A DNA stretch of 64,000 nucleotides from Crocodylus rhombifer (taxonomy: Eukaryota; Chordata; Crocodylia; Crocodylidae), in assembly GCA_038503035.1 (NCBI GenBank), contig JAVSML010024609.1, positions 454,591 to 518,590 of the forward strand, given 5' to 3'. A model generated the notes under the pieces. The model saw nothing but the letters and a program-made list of their open reading frames with translations. It ran no database searches and had not been told where the DNA came from. Below, in pieces: positions 11,614 to 22,780 of the stretch (the stretch's first letter is position 1; the number at the start of each line of letters is the position of its first letter). The position numbers were made by a program, and so were the translations under genes.

Positions 11614-11669
11614 ATATAGGAGCTGATCATTTACTCACTGAAGTCACAGTGGAGGCATGGGGTCTAATT

Positions 11670-11825
11670 GTTACTTACCATTTTTCTGCTTCTGTTTCTT
11701 ATTTGTACTGTGGGATAATAATTCTCACTCCTCACTGGGGTATGGTAAAGCTTAATGAAGTGTTTGGACAGCTTTCTCAAAATGTGAAATGCTATGTAAA
11801 TACTAGTTATTATTACGTATCCAAA
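11670..11825 (+). mobile_element. MIR-like SINE relic, 3' part
   Basis: Motif order 'tgtttcttatttgtactg', 'gggataataattctcac', 'aaatgctatgtaaatacta' and 'gttattattac' corresponds to the 3' half of a MIR-type SINE in sense orientation. Confidence 0.6.
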
Positions 11826-12814
11826 GACATGAAAAGACTATGCACAAATATCTATTAGAATGATTTTAGAGGCTAAGAGTTATTTACGTTCCTGACAGTT
11901 CCATATATTTATTACATAAATACAGATTACAGCAAAAAATATTTATACTACATATATAAAAAAAAATCCTGACAGTGTAACTCTTAGCTTGTATTGTTTC
12001 ACCCAAGGAATTTTGTGGCTGCTTCCAAATCATGAGACTTCTAAAATTATACTGCCGAGGATTTGGAAATGTATTGTAAAGCCCAGTTCTCTAGCAGTTA
12101 GAAGGCGGGGAATGCTGCTTTTCAATGTTAACTTGCTTTGTGTACAGCTTGTTTATTCTAGCAAAATACCTGTTATTTACTATATCCAGTTGGGAACAGG
12201 GATATATGAAAAATGAAGCACCTTTGCTGCAATCCAATGTATTTTTTTTTATTGTAAGCTTTGACCTTCAACCTTTTGAATCTGTTATATTAACAACCAC
12301 TCATTCAAAGGAATTGGTATTGACAAGCCTAAAGGTACAATTTACTTCTTCAGCTGATAGATATATATATTTTTTTTAATGCTTCTGTCAATTAGATATT
12401 AGTGGAGAAGTTTTTAGAAGATTTCCCACGTTGGTGTGTTTCTACATATAACCTCCTCTTAGTTGCCAACATTCTCCAGAGAAAGGCTAGGACAATGGTT
12501 TTACGTTTTATCTAGTTTCAGTCCACATTATTTTTTAATGAAAGAAAATGTTGCCTTTTCACTTATTCATGCTTTGAGGCAAAATATGTTAAACACTACA
12601 GATACGCAATCCCTCTTTCCTTGTTCAGTGGTAAACAAGTTCAGAGAGTTATACAAATTAGAGAGAGACGGGAACCATTAGCTCATGTTAATCCGTTCTT
12701 GTGCCAGTCCTGATATTAGATGTCAGTTAGCAATGTAGGTGCCAGGCTGGCAGATGTGGAGATGAACAACAGCGGTTCATGCAACTTCTATGCACTACCC
12801 ATGTGTGTCTGCTA
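11826..12814. other. No gene seen
   Basis: AT-rich DNA with short A and T runs. No repeat or coding sequence recognised. Confidence 0.5.
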
Positions 12815-12935
12815 TTACTTATGGTGCAGAAGCATCTAGAAGCCATAGTCGAGAGATCTCATCGTGCTGAGTGCTGTACATAAGAACAGAAAACCCTAGC
12901 CCTGTATATGCCAGCCTTCCACAAAAAGGCTCGGG
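12815..12935 (+). mobile_element. Ancient amniote SINE-like relic
   Basis: Contains 'agcatctagaagccatagtc' followed by 'gtgctgagtgctgtacataa' and 'ccctagccctgtatat'. This is the order of a common ancient amniote repeat ('agcacctagaggccccagtc... gtgctaggcgctgtacaaac'). The same family appears to recur at about 63606-63720. The family name is not certain. Confidence 0.5.
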
Positions 12936-13035
12936 CTAGCTTACAGTAAAAACATGAAGTTATGTTTAAAAGCAGATGAAATATTAAATACATAACAAAA
13001 ACTCCCCAAACAATACCCCAACTTAAGTTTCCTAC

Positions 13036-13292
13036 CTAAATGCCTTCCCAAATAATAACATTTTGTAGCACGTCCTAGAGCTGTCCATGTACCATTAATG
13101 ACGACTGGAGAAGCATCATAATTTTCCTCCATATTTGGTAGAAATTGCTTTATAGTACTGAGAGGTTTGTTAAATCTCTCTCTTAAGATGCTGTTCTTGT
13201 AACCACGTATGCATATGACTAGTGCTTGAGTTGCATGGTACCACTCATAGTCATGGGTGTATTCGTCAAGGTATTTGCAGGATTGGGACCTC
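13036..13292 (-). CDS. Candidate coding exon, unidentified protein
   Basis: A 141-codon open frame runs on the minus strand from 13366 to 12941. Its central part reads like real protein, with EYTHDYEWYHATQA, FNKPLSTIKQFLPNMEENYD and VINGTWTALGRATK, and it lies in AT-rich DNA where open frames are not favoured by composition. A plausible acceptor (CTACAG before 13292) and donor (TTTAG|GTAGGA at 13036/13035) would bound a 257-base internal exon. Frames of this length are expected by chance several times in 64 kb, so length alone is not evidence. I do not recognise the family. It could be an exon of an unknown gene, a retrocopy fragment, a domesticated transposon piece or chance. No neighbouring exon was found. 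Confidence 0.3.
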
Positions 13293-13540
13293 CTGTAGTT
13301 CATTTTAGTTTCTGGAAGCATTACTTTGTCACAGTATATCCAGTGTTGCTGCTGTTTCACTTTCAAAACGTGAGATACTTCTGTATCTCAGACTCCCAGT
13401 TCCTAATCCAACTCTACCCATCTTACAGGAGTTATATAAAGTGACTGGCATCTACCTTCCTTACCCTTATAATTGCTTCAGGCCAAATACTGCTTTAGCA
13501 CATGTTCATGTGGATCCTACTGGCGGGAGCTGCACATGCA

Positions 13541-13615
13541 ATCGTAGAGTGGTAGGGCTGGAAGAGACTAGAAGATCATCTAGTCCAACCACTGCTCAGA
13601 ACAAAAGATTGAGAT
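13541..13615 (-). mobile_element. CR1 3'-end fragment
   Basis: The plus strand reads 'atcgtagagtggtagggctg', 'gaagagactagaag' and 'atcatctagtccaaccact', the complement of a CR1 3' UTR. It is 5'-truncated to under 100 bp, the usual fate of CR1 copies. Confidence 0.8.
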
Positions 13616-14534
13616 ATTTATTTTTGTCTTGCTTCCATCTATTCATACTATGCAACAATAACATGCCTGCTCTTTTCTACATGTGGTAATTATTCTTTTT
13701 TAAGTGTATTCTTTAAATACAGAGATGATCAACACTGTCTTAATCTATTTAGTACCATGCAATTAGAAACAAGGTAGCCAGGTATCTATAAAAGAAAACC
13801 TCTAGTGCTTGTTGTTGTTGCATGGTCTTTTGCCTTTATTTCCACGTAAATTACTGAGGTCCTCTTAAATTCCTAATAACTATGTGGCCTTGGGCATGTC
13901 ATGTCACTTGGTTAACGCATCTATCCTTATTTGGTATCCAGCAAGACTCGGTGACTGATTATTTTGGATCCTATTTCCAGCAAATATTGAACCATTTCTC
14001 TTGTCTGTTTTTGAGACTATGAATAAAAACCTGGCTTCATTGAAGCTGAAGTCAGAGGTCACATTGATTGAAGTGGAGCTGGATTTTTAGCCCAGCATTA
14101 AAAAAAATATCTGCTCTGATGTTGGTATAGATGAAATAATGGTATATATCTATATAATGAGAACATATAGAATTATTGCACCTGTACCTGCACCAAATGG
14201 AATATCTTCTTTTCACCGTTAGTTTTGTCTGAATCCAGGTGCTTCTTATGACTTTATCAGTCACAGCTAATAGCTAGGTTATATCTAGTTCTGTATAGGT
14301 GGATTGTACATTGCCTGCTGGTTAAAGTTTACAACTGACAGATGAGAGAAATAGGTTTCATTTTGTGAGGCTATATAGGGAGTTACTTGCTCTATTGTTT
14401 TATACCTGTTTTGTCACCAGGTGAGGACTCCTATCTCTAAGGCTGTCAGATATCTGTCTTGTACAGGTGCAGAAAATACACTTGTTAGCAAGCACACAGA
14501 TGTTGCTCCTTTGGCTGCGTACAAACATTTATTT
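13616..14534. other. No gene seen; possible MIR scrap near 13885
   Basis: 'tatgtggccttgggcatgtc' at about 13880-13900 resembles the MIR core, but too little follows to be sure. The rest is AT-rich and unassigned. Confidence 0.4.
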
Positions 14535-14561
14535 CTAGCAGTGGAAAATTTCCACTGCTAG
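14535..14561. repeat. 27-bp perfect palindrome
   Basis: CTAGCAGTGGAAA at 14535-14547 is followed by a single A and its exact complement TTTCCACTGCTAG at 14549-14561. Confidence 0.95.
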
Positions 14562-15344
14562 CAATGATTCCAGGAAAGGGGAAGTACAGATATTCAGTCT
14601 TCAAATGGCCCTCTCCTCTGCTCTTTACATGTTTCTGAAAACTGGGATAATCCAAGTCTGGGGAAAGCTAGGGCTGCTGTAGTTCTTCCATTCCCAGGGG
14701 GACTGGAGCACTGGGTCAAAGTCCCCTGTCCCCTTATCACACTGGGGACTCTGATGTGAGAAGTAGGCAAGGGACTTGTGGTGCTGATCCCTTCACTTAG
14801 CTCCCAGAGCTTGGGAGACAAGTGTATTGGAGCAGTGTGGCAAAGCTTCTTACTTTGGGGACTCCAGTGTGTTAGGAGCCAGCAGGGAGTAGCTGGCAGT
14901 TGGTCCTCCTTTGCCCTCCTCGGAGGAGTGGGAGCAGCTGCCCCATGGACCTTGTTTAGACTGGGGTGATCCAAGTCTCTGGAAGGCAAGGGAACCTTTC
15001 TCTGCAGCCCCACTTCTGCTGGTCCCCCAGAGGAGGTAAGCCATGGGGAAGTATAGAGACATTTGTTCTCCTGGGAGTGACTTCCACCTGGGTGGAGTCG
15101 ACTTATTTTTCATGTGGAACTCCAGGAGAAACAGCTGGAATATCTGTACACTCATGGTTTTCTACCCAGGAGAAAGTTGATTCTCCCAGGAGAAGTGGAA
15201 CATCTGTATGTGATCTAGGATAGCACTGGATATTGCAACTGCCTCACACTGTTTGGTCTGTAATAGTCCTAGTGATTACTAGGGAACACTGAAGACCATT
15301 AGATTTCCCTATGTGACAGAGGATGGGCAGAATCTGATACCAGA
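14562..15344. other. GC-rich unassigned stretch with short inverted motifs
   Basis: Moderately GC-rich. 'TCTCCTGGG' and its complement 'CCCAGGAGA' recur in both orientations between 15068 and 15200, and 'acagatattc' near 14590 is inverted at about 15133, so this may be an unrecognised element. Overlapping open frames (139 codons on minus at 14594-15013, 101 on minus, 85 on plus) do not resemble known proteins. Confidence 0.4.
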
Positions 15345-16200
15345 TCTGACACAAGAATGTAAGGGCCATACTAGGTCAGCCCAATAGCCATCTCGCCCAG
15401 TATTCTGTCTCTGACAGTGGCAGAAATGGCTGCTATAGAGGGAGAGCGTTGATCCGGGTATCCCCTAGCAGCCGCTATTCTTGATTTAGAGATACTAGAG
15501 GAAACATTTCCAGCTGTTCTGTTCAATAGACATTAATATATCAATCATCCATCCAATTGGATGATAAATCATCCAATTTATCCCATCCTTTTTTGAGCCT
15601 GGCTGTGTTGTCTGCCTTTGTCATTTCCTGAGGCAATGTACTCTTTAAGTCAAGTACGTGTAGTCAAAAAAGAATTACCTTGTTTTAAACCCGCTAATTT
15701 CAGTGGGTGCCCCCTAGTTCTAGTGTTTTGGGACTTGGTGAACAACAGTTCCCTAATTGCTGGGTCTAGACCCTTCACGATTTTACAGACCTCTTTCATA
15801 TTCCCCCCTAGCCCTCCTCTAGCCTTCTCTTTTCCAAAGTAAAGAGTCCTAGCTTTTTTACTCTCCTGGTATGAAAACTGCTCCATGCCCCTAATCTTTT
15901 TGTTTATTTTTCTCTGTGCCTTTTCTAGCTCTGCTACATCCTTTTTGGAGGTGCAGGGACTGGAACTGCAGACAGTATTCAAGATATGGGTGCACCATAG
16001 GTTCGATTTAAGGCATGACGATATTTTCTGTTTGTTTTCTATTCCTGTTTTAACGATGCCCAACATATTATTGGCTGTTTTGGTCACTGCCGCACACTGT
16101 GCTGGTGTTGTTAGAGAGCTATCTACAGTGACTCCAGGGTCTCTGTCCTGAGTCATAACAAGAAGTTCAGAACCCAGTATTGTGTGTGCTTGCTCCTAGG
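15345..16200 (-). mobile_element. CR1-type LINE, 3' end
   Basis: The left end carries the antisense 3' tail motif 'gggccatactaggtcagccc' and 'cccagtattctgtctctgac', so the element reads right to left with its 3' end at about 15345. It is 5'-truncated near 16200. The body encodes the C-terminal part of the pol protein (see 15650-16156). Confidence 0.9.
15650..16156 (-). pseudogene. CR1 pol C-terminal region, 168-codon open frame
   Basis: This minus-strand frame encodes the part of the CR1 pol protein after the reverse transcriptase core. Recognisable family blocks are DRDPGVTVDSSL, AAVTKTANNMLGI (family 'KKANRMLGIIKKG'), ELEKAQRKINKKIRGMEQ (family 'ELEKVQRRATKMIRG') and NTRTRGHPLK. In an intact element this region follows the catalytic domain and is thought to help position RNA. 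The catalytic motifs lie upstream and are absent because the insertion is 5'-truncated, so the product cannot be a functional polymerase. The frame has stayed open without a stop for 168 codons, suggesting a fairly recent insertion or slow decay. No promoter is visible. Confidence 0.85.
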
Positions 16201-17107
16201 TTAATTCTGGTTGTTCTGGAGATGTGGGGGTTAAAACAACTGGTCAGCTTTAGGTTTAATTATTGGGGAGTTGTCAGGGCCTGATTAGCAAGGACATACG
16301 TTATTTATAAAATCAGTCTAAATAATGTTGTTTTTCTCATTCCAATCTGTGCTTTTGATTTCATACAACAATGCAGACTGAACAATTCTTTCCTCAGGTA
16401 TTAGGAAGAGATCAGAAAGCATGAGGGAGTGGTACAGGCTGCATAGGAAGAAAGAAATATATATGTGTTTTGAACTAAAGTTAAAGCTGTATCTTGCAAC
16501 ATTTTACCATTACTATTACTTTATTTTGCTTAAAGATAAAGGAACTGAGGAAGCCATCATGGGATTCTTTAATTAAGTTATTGTATGTTGTTGCACAAGG
16601 TGATAGTTTGCTTTCCCTTCTCTTGCATTTGTATAGGGATCTATGAGTCTTCAGTGTCAAAAGAAATACCGTCAGGGCAGCATTTTGAGGACAGCTTGAA
16701 TTTAGCCAGATGCCAGTCAAACTGCAGAATGCCAGTGTCTAGTGCCATTGCTAAAAATCTCAGTGGAATATTAACTGGAGTTCAATTTGGGATTTAATTC
16801 CTGCAGTCAGGGCATAGTGTATCCTGCTAAGAAGCAGTAGGAAGCTGGATCCACCTGAACGGCCCAGGTTTGACACACTTGGACTGAATCCAACCTCCAG
16901 TATCTTTGTGGCTTCCTATGGGAACCTACAATCCCTGATAGCTAATGAGGTCCACACTGTTTAGACTGTGCTCTCTGACAGCATGTCACACAACAACTGG
17001 GTAATATAAATAATAAGTATTTGCTCTGTTTTCTTCATGCTCTTTTTCTTTTATTTTTAGCTCTTTGCTACAAGAGATGAGGCTATGGATTGCTTGCTCT
17101 GCTGCAT
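16201..17107. other. No gene seen
   Basis: AT-rich, unassigned DNA. No exon-like frame. Confidence 0.5.
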
Positions 17108-17157
17108 ACACTTTCCCTTTCTCTGGCTCTCGCTCTCGCTCTCTCTGTCTCTTGACA
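17108..17157. repeat. CT-rich low-complexity tract
   Basis: Runs of TC with CTCG units (ctctggctctcgctctcgct and onward). Confidence 0.85.
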
Positions 17158-19109
17158 GGTGTAAGGAGGATCCTAAATATAGAAGCCACCCGTCAGTTGG
17201 CTTCAGCAATCAGCAAGCCCTGATTTAGCATTTCTCTTAACCAACTAAACTCCAAATTGATGTTTCTTTTAAGTGTCTGCACATGTTTTTAATTACTAGC
17301 TCTTCTCAAGATGGTCTGCAAATGAGGATCATCTTTATTATGAAGCATGTCATAAGAGCTTTTCTCCGAAACGAGACCATTGTCAGGAAAGGTTTGTCTG
17401 GGGCAGTGAGGGAAGCATGCATTAGGAAGGGGTAGAAAATGCATTTTGAAAAGGCTCTGGTGTGCCAGGTCCTTAATAAAAGTTAGACCTCTGATTTAGA
17501 AAGATATTTCAGCAAAAGAAATAAGCGTTTTCGTCTTGTCTTAGGTGTTCAAACTCATTTTAGCAACAGAAAAAATATATATTTTTTTTCTCCTGAATTT
17601 TTCAAGAATGATGGACTAACTGCATATGTAATGGTGAGTTGGAGTTTTGACTGAGACGGGAGTGAAATTCTCTTGTGTTCCCTGTATGGTGGGAAAAGCA
17701 GTTATCTCAATCTTGAAGGTTTTGTATTGCTTTAAGGAAAATATTTTAAGCAAAATGAAATATAAAAGAAAATGCAAACAGAAAGTCTGTTTCAAACAAT
17801 ATGCACATTGAGGACTTTGCTAAGAAAGTACATTTCTGTTACTTAAAATTAATTGGCCAAGTTTAATTTACTGTCACTGCAAACAGTAATTAAGATATTT
17901 GCCAAAGACTTGGGATGCTAGATTAAAGGGATTGGATAGCTTCTCTGTTTCAATTGTAATCAGGAATTAAAGGGATCTCCTCTTCTGTCTCTCACATTTG
18001 ACATCACCGTTTAAGGGATGCTTTGCATTTACTCTCAGAGGACCCTGAAATTAGGTTTTGAATTGTTAGTGTGAATTGTGAATCTCTGGGTTTTCTAGTT
18101 CATATCTTCATGACTGCATACATTCATTATATTAAAAAGCTCCTTTAAGTTGTGCACATCACCAGTAGCACTCTTCCCCTGTTAACAGTGGTGGTTACAT
18201 GCAGCTCAGGTTTGCCTTGGTTTTGTGCCTTGTCTTACAGCAAAACACCCCTCCCCTGCCTTTGTTTACCAGAGAAACCTAGTTTTCCAACTCTTGTTTT
18301 GTCCATCACCTATGAGGAGCCTGCTGTTTGGGCAGCCTCTACTCTTCCATACTCCCGTCTAAGCATATGCATCAAAGGTCTGGGTGACCTCCTGCACATA
18401 CACCATGATCTGGAAGGATTGACAGTTGCCAAACCATGAGGAACTTGCTACTGCACTTATTTTTTGACATCTTCATGGGATAACTCAGTATCCCCATTTA
18501 CCAAGAAGATCTTTCTAAAGAAACAAAACATATTCCAAATCCCAGGCAGCTTTCCGGTTCTTGATTTATCTGTTCATATGGTTCATGTGGGGGTGATTTA
18601 AACCCCAGAGTGAGGTCAAAGGGCTGCAAATAGCAGCAGGACTTTCAATTTTGAAGAAGTAAGGGACCTGTTGAGAAGAAGATGCTTCCAGTATGAGGAG
18701 GAGGGGTTTCATCTCTCTCCTCTCAACTACAAGGGGAGCCAGGGAAAGGTGTTTGAGCTCTGCATCAGGGGAAAGAGCAGTCAGCTGAATGAGCAACCTA
18801 GGCAGGATTTATGTTTTCTGGCATAAACTGTGAAAATGTTGGATGTAAATTGAGTGGTTGTCACAAACCAGAGCCTAAAGCTGACAAATCCTGGCTGTTT
18901 TGGCCAAGTGTTTTCTAAGTTTCCAGGCTCAAAAGAACTGGACCTCTTGGGGTGTGAAATCCTGTGATCTGAATATGATTTCTGGTGGAGGAGAATACAG
19001 TTGGTGTGAACAGACTCTGCTGTCTCCCTTGCACAGCTGTAGCTCTGCATGTGTAGAAAACCTGAATCTGCAGTGTCAGCCAAAAAACTGAAATGCAAAA
19101 CTCTAGAGC
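17158..19109. other. No gene; conserved-looking AT-rich blocks
   Basis: 17215-17430 and 17860-18030 are free of recognisable repeats and rich in homeodomain-type TAATTA/ATTAAT cores and paired AT/GC blocks, as seen in conserved regulatory DNA. This is an impression only. Short frames at 18152-18439 and 18781-19098 look random. Confidence 0.35.
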
Positions 19110-19225
19110 TCTTGGTTCAGAAATGATACCTTTTATTAGGCCAACTAAGAAATCACAAAAATATTATCTTTCTTTGCAAGCTTTCAGGAACACGTGCCCT
19201 TTCTCAGGCTCAGGGGAAATTAAAG
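19110..19225. repeat. Interspersed repeat fragment ('ccttttattaggccaacta' type)
   Basis: Contains 'tgataccttttattaggcca' then 'ctttgcaagctttcaggaac' and 'ccctttctcaggct'. This order is typical of a widespread amniote interspersed repeat; I do not recall its formal name with confidence. Confidence 0.5.
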
Positions 19226-19388
19226 ACAGTAAAAACTAAGAAGTCCTCATGGATAGAAACTAAACTTCATTTTGCACAGAGGAAGCTGAAGGTGGAAGTC
19301 TGGTCCTTTGGGTCCATGCTGGTGGTACCATGTAGGTGGTGCATGGGTGTGCATGTGTACCCTCTGACCAGCCACACTCACTGCTGAA

Positions 19389-19570
19389 GTGATGGGCGGG
19401 GGGGCCCTGCAAGCACTGGCTGATTCCTGCAGCCACTCCTGGAAGCGGCTGCAACGATTGGCTGTCACGGGATTGGCCGCGAGGGTTACCCCAGGCAGGA
19501 GAATCGGCCGCGGGGGTTGCCCGCTCCCCTCAGTCGGCAGGACTGGTCACCGGGGGCGGGGGGAGGCACA
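19389..19570. other. CpG-rich patch with CCAAT and GC boxes
   Basis: Roughly a dozen CpG dinucleotides fall within about 180 bp of otherwise CpG-poor sequence. It contains GGGCGGG and GGGGGCGGGG (GC boxes) and two ATTGGC motifs (inverted CCAAT). Two imperfect tandem units start 'gattggccgcgagggtt' and 'gaatcggccgcgggggtt'. This could be a small promoter-like CpG island or a GC-rich minisatellite. Confidence 0.5.
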
Positions 19571-21727
19571 TGCCCCCCTGACTAAGCACCAGTTGCCTCT
19601 GGTCCACGAGTGTCTCTTTCACCTGAAGCTGTCATCCATCTCTGTAGAACCAAGGACCACCCTATTGGAAAACTAGGACTTTTCATTTACTTATTTATTT
19701 AAATGCAGTTGTGCTCTAAAGACTATTGGGGATTCCCTTCCTCCCTCTGCCACCAGCTCGGCCATTCTCACTGCCCCAGCAAAGTCCATCTCTTCCACCA
19801 CCGTCTTCTGCTTTTGACGTTTTCACGAGGTAGATTTCTTCTTTTTCCTACACTGTCATTTTCTGAGTATTCTGGGAGATCCTTACTGCTTTATCCTAGT
19901 ACCTTGATCAGGCTACGCTCACCCTACTCTGGTCCTCACTATTTTGGACGGGGAGAAGCATAGGTTAAAAAGAGTAAACTTGTGGGGTCAGATTCAAAGT
20001 CTGTTGGATGGGAATTTTCCAGTCAGCTTCAGTGAACATCGCTTTGCATGTGTGAAAGTATTTCTTGAGTTGAAGGAAGGATAAAACTAAATAAAGTGGA
20101 AATATTATTCACTTGGGGAAATTATTTTTATAAGAGGTCCTAGGAGAAGATGAATTCGGTAAGCAGATAGTCAGAATAGTGGAAAAGATGGTTGGTTTTT
20201 GATTTACGAAATCCGGGAAACAATTTTAGCAACTCAAACTTTTGTCTTGCTTTTTACTGGTACTTGGGGATGAATAACATGCACCATGCTGAACCTACAC
20301 ACGTTTTTCCATTCTGTGGAGTTCAGCAGGGTTGACAGCCACCATCATCCTTTTTGATTTTCTTGGCAGATGTTACAACTATATATTGTCATTAAACATG
20401 GCCTGTGGCTAAATGTGGTTGGTGCATGAAGCAACATCATGGTACACTGCCACCATAATGGACATCATCTTTTAGTAGTTACATGAGCAAACAATAAGAT
20501 CTTCAGGAAGCTGTTTAAAACTTGCACTCCCTGTCTACAGTACTTACATTCCTACGTTGTCTATGTCAGTAACTCTGAGGCCTTTTGGAAGTTGGTAAGT
20601 CTAGCAAGAGTTTGTATTAATCAGAGTACGAGTGAAGCATGTGTCCTAGTGGTTGGATTCCTGTCCTGTGCTTTTAAATTAGCAGGAAACTGATTCCTTC
20701 AATGGATGAGTAGTTCACCTAGGTTTAATGATCTGATGTTTTGCGCTGTGTTGTATAACAGCGTATTTCTCAGAGTTACATGCAAAATTCTCTTAGAGTG
20801 ACATGAAAAGGCCAAATTTCTCTTACGGTTGCATGCAAAAGGTCAAATTTAGTCTTGTCAAAATAAAAGTTTCAGGAAATAGATGGGCTGGATGTCATAT
20901 TTAAGAGGCAAAGAAACTGCCATCCTCGAGTTTGAGTGCAAACATGTACTAAACCAATTCTTTGATAGTATCTTTTCTATCATTCCTGAGACAAAGTTGA
21001 GAAGAACTCAGAACCTGTGTCAACTGGACAGCTGCTGTTCTCCTTTCCTTTAACAGCAATCAAATTTGTATTTTGATACAGTTGAAAAATTTTCCACATC
21101 TTTGAAAGAAGATTTTGAATTCTACCTTTCGTTATCTTCTTCTAATAATCCACTTCTTTCTGTTCTTTCAAAAACTTCTGTAACTGATAAAAAAGCATCT
21201 CACACTTAAAATGACTTAAGGTACTCAGAGATGTTGTCCCTCAGGGAGGCAAGTCCTATAGGGCAACGTAGGTTAAAGTTGTTGTCTCCACCAGAAACTA
21301 AAAGATTTCATAGCCTGAGGCATGCACACCATATATTTGCATATGTATTTGCAGGTGTTGCTTAGGCCCTGAAATTAAAGCCTATTTATAAAATTTTTTA
21401 TAATTTATATTATGCTTTGCATTTGTGGGGCATTTTTCATTGGACACACTTAAATGATGGCCGTAGGCCAAGATTTTAGGCCGGCATCTCTGCTGGAATG
21501 GACTTGTCACTGATTATAACCTCTAGCAAACTGTCTCAGTGGTAGAAAGCACTACACCCACCTACAGCCAATAGGGACAAGGATTATTGGTAGCTATTGT
21601 TTTTCCCTGCTGGGTAATATTGGCTAGAGGGGAGGTTAGCTGGGAGAGTGTGCTGATTCAGAGCATTCTTCTCATCCGTTTCTACTGGTATCTCACTCTG
21701 GAACCAAATGCAACCCTATCCTTTCTA
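19571..21727. other. No gene seen
   Basis: 2.1 kb, AT-rich apart from the first 400 bases. No repeat family recognised; no exon-like frame. Confidence 0.5.
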
Positions 21728-21800
21728 ACCGGCATAGTTTCATAGTTTCTAGGGTCGGAAGGGCATCTGACTTGCTTGGTCAAACCCACTTAAGTTGTTT
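21728..21800 (-). mobile_element. CR1 3'-end fragment
   Basis: 'catagtttcatagtttctag' followed by 'ggtcggaagggcatctga' is the complement of a CR1 3' end. Short and diverged. Confidence 0.5.
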
Positions 21801-22720
21801 CTTAAACATCAGAAATTATAACTAGATTTGTATGGGTCAGTAACACGATGAGTTATAAAGCAACACTAAGGGCAGAGTATGGCTAGAAGCACAGCACAAA
21901 TTGGAATGTAGCTGTTCTGCCCATTTTATGGACTCTGCTTCTGCAAGTGAAGGGGTGACCCAGCATAATAAATGAAACTATTGGCTTTGTGTTGCTGTAT
22001 ATCAAAACCCACCTCCTTTGCCAGTGCCAGGTCTATAAACTTTCCTGACTGCAACCAACTGAATTCTGTTTCAAGAACTAATCCCAAGCGCCTGCTGCAT
22101 AAGAAGAGCTGCAAATCCTTAAGTAGCATGATCCTCTTAAAGGAAAAATATGTATGTCAGACTCATGACACCAGAATGTGCTTAGTAGGGCACTTATTGA
22201 GAGATTCCCAGCAGGGCCCACCTGCGGGCTGTCTGTCTAAATAAATATGGCTCAGTTATATACTTCTTAGTGGGGACTCAATTCCTGTAGGGACTGGGGA
22301 GAGGGGAATTAAATTAACTCTTATTAGAAGAATGTTGCCACCTGGCAGCGTAACAGCTTGATGGTTCTAATTTTGCAATTAGTCTTTGCAAATAGAGTTT
22401 TGTTAGCTCTTTTCAAATATTCTTGCTTGAACTAATCTTGGGTTGTTCTCTTTAATTAAAGAAAACAGTTTAGATTCTTGAATTGCCAGGAATCTTAAAG
22501 TAAAACATATAAAGGACTTTTTAAAAAATATATTCCGGCTTCGTGTGAAGTCAACTTTTTAACTTAATGTGAATGTCATTTGGGATAGGCTGCTGCCATT
22601 CTTTATATGGTCATAGAGTGTAGTAGGCATTTACCCCTGCTAAAGGACCAGTTGGAAATGCAGCCAGTCCATGGACAAGGACTGCAGGCCTTGCTGATAA
22701 GTTGCTTCTTCCTACGGAGC
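21801..22720. other. No gene; conserved-looking block 22300-22620
   Basis: 22300-22620 has several TTAATTAAA-type motifs and a 'gttgccacctggcagcg' segment (partly CTCF-like), without recognisable repeats. Its function is unknown. Confidence 0.35.
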
Positions 22721-22780
22721 GAATTTTGGCTAAAAATGAGGAGGGGAGAAGGCTAGAAATAAAAATCAGTTCTACTCTTA
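22721..22780 (+). repeat. Duplicated block A (60 bp, copy 1)
   Basis: Begins GAATTTTGGCTAAAAATGAG and ends TTCTACTCTTA. All 60 bases are found, inverted, at 44671-44730. Not part of any repeat family I recognise. Its companion block B lies at 23467-23509. Confidence 0.95.

Noticed and set aside
14594..15223. Overlapping 139-, 101- and 85-codon frames
   Set aside because: Three frames on both strands over the same GC-rich segment; none resembles a known protein.
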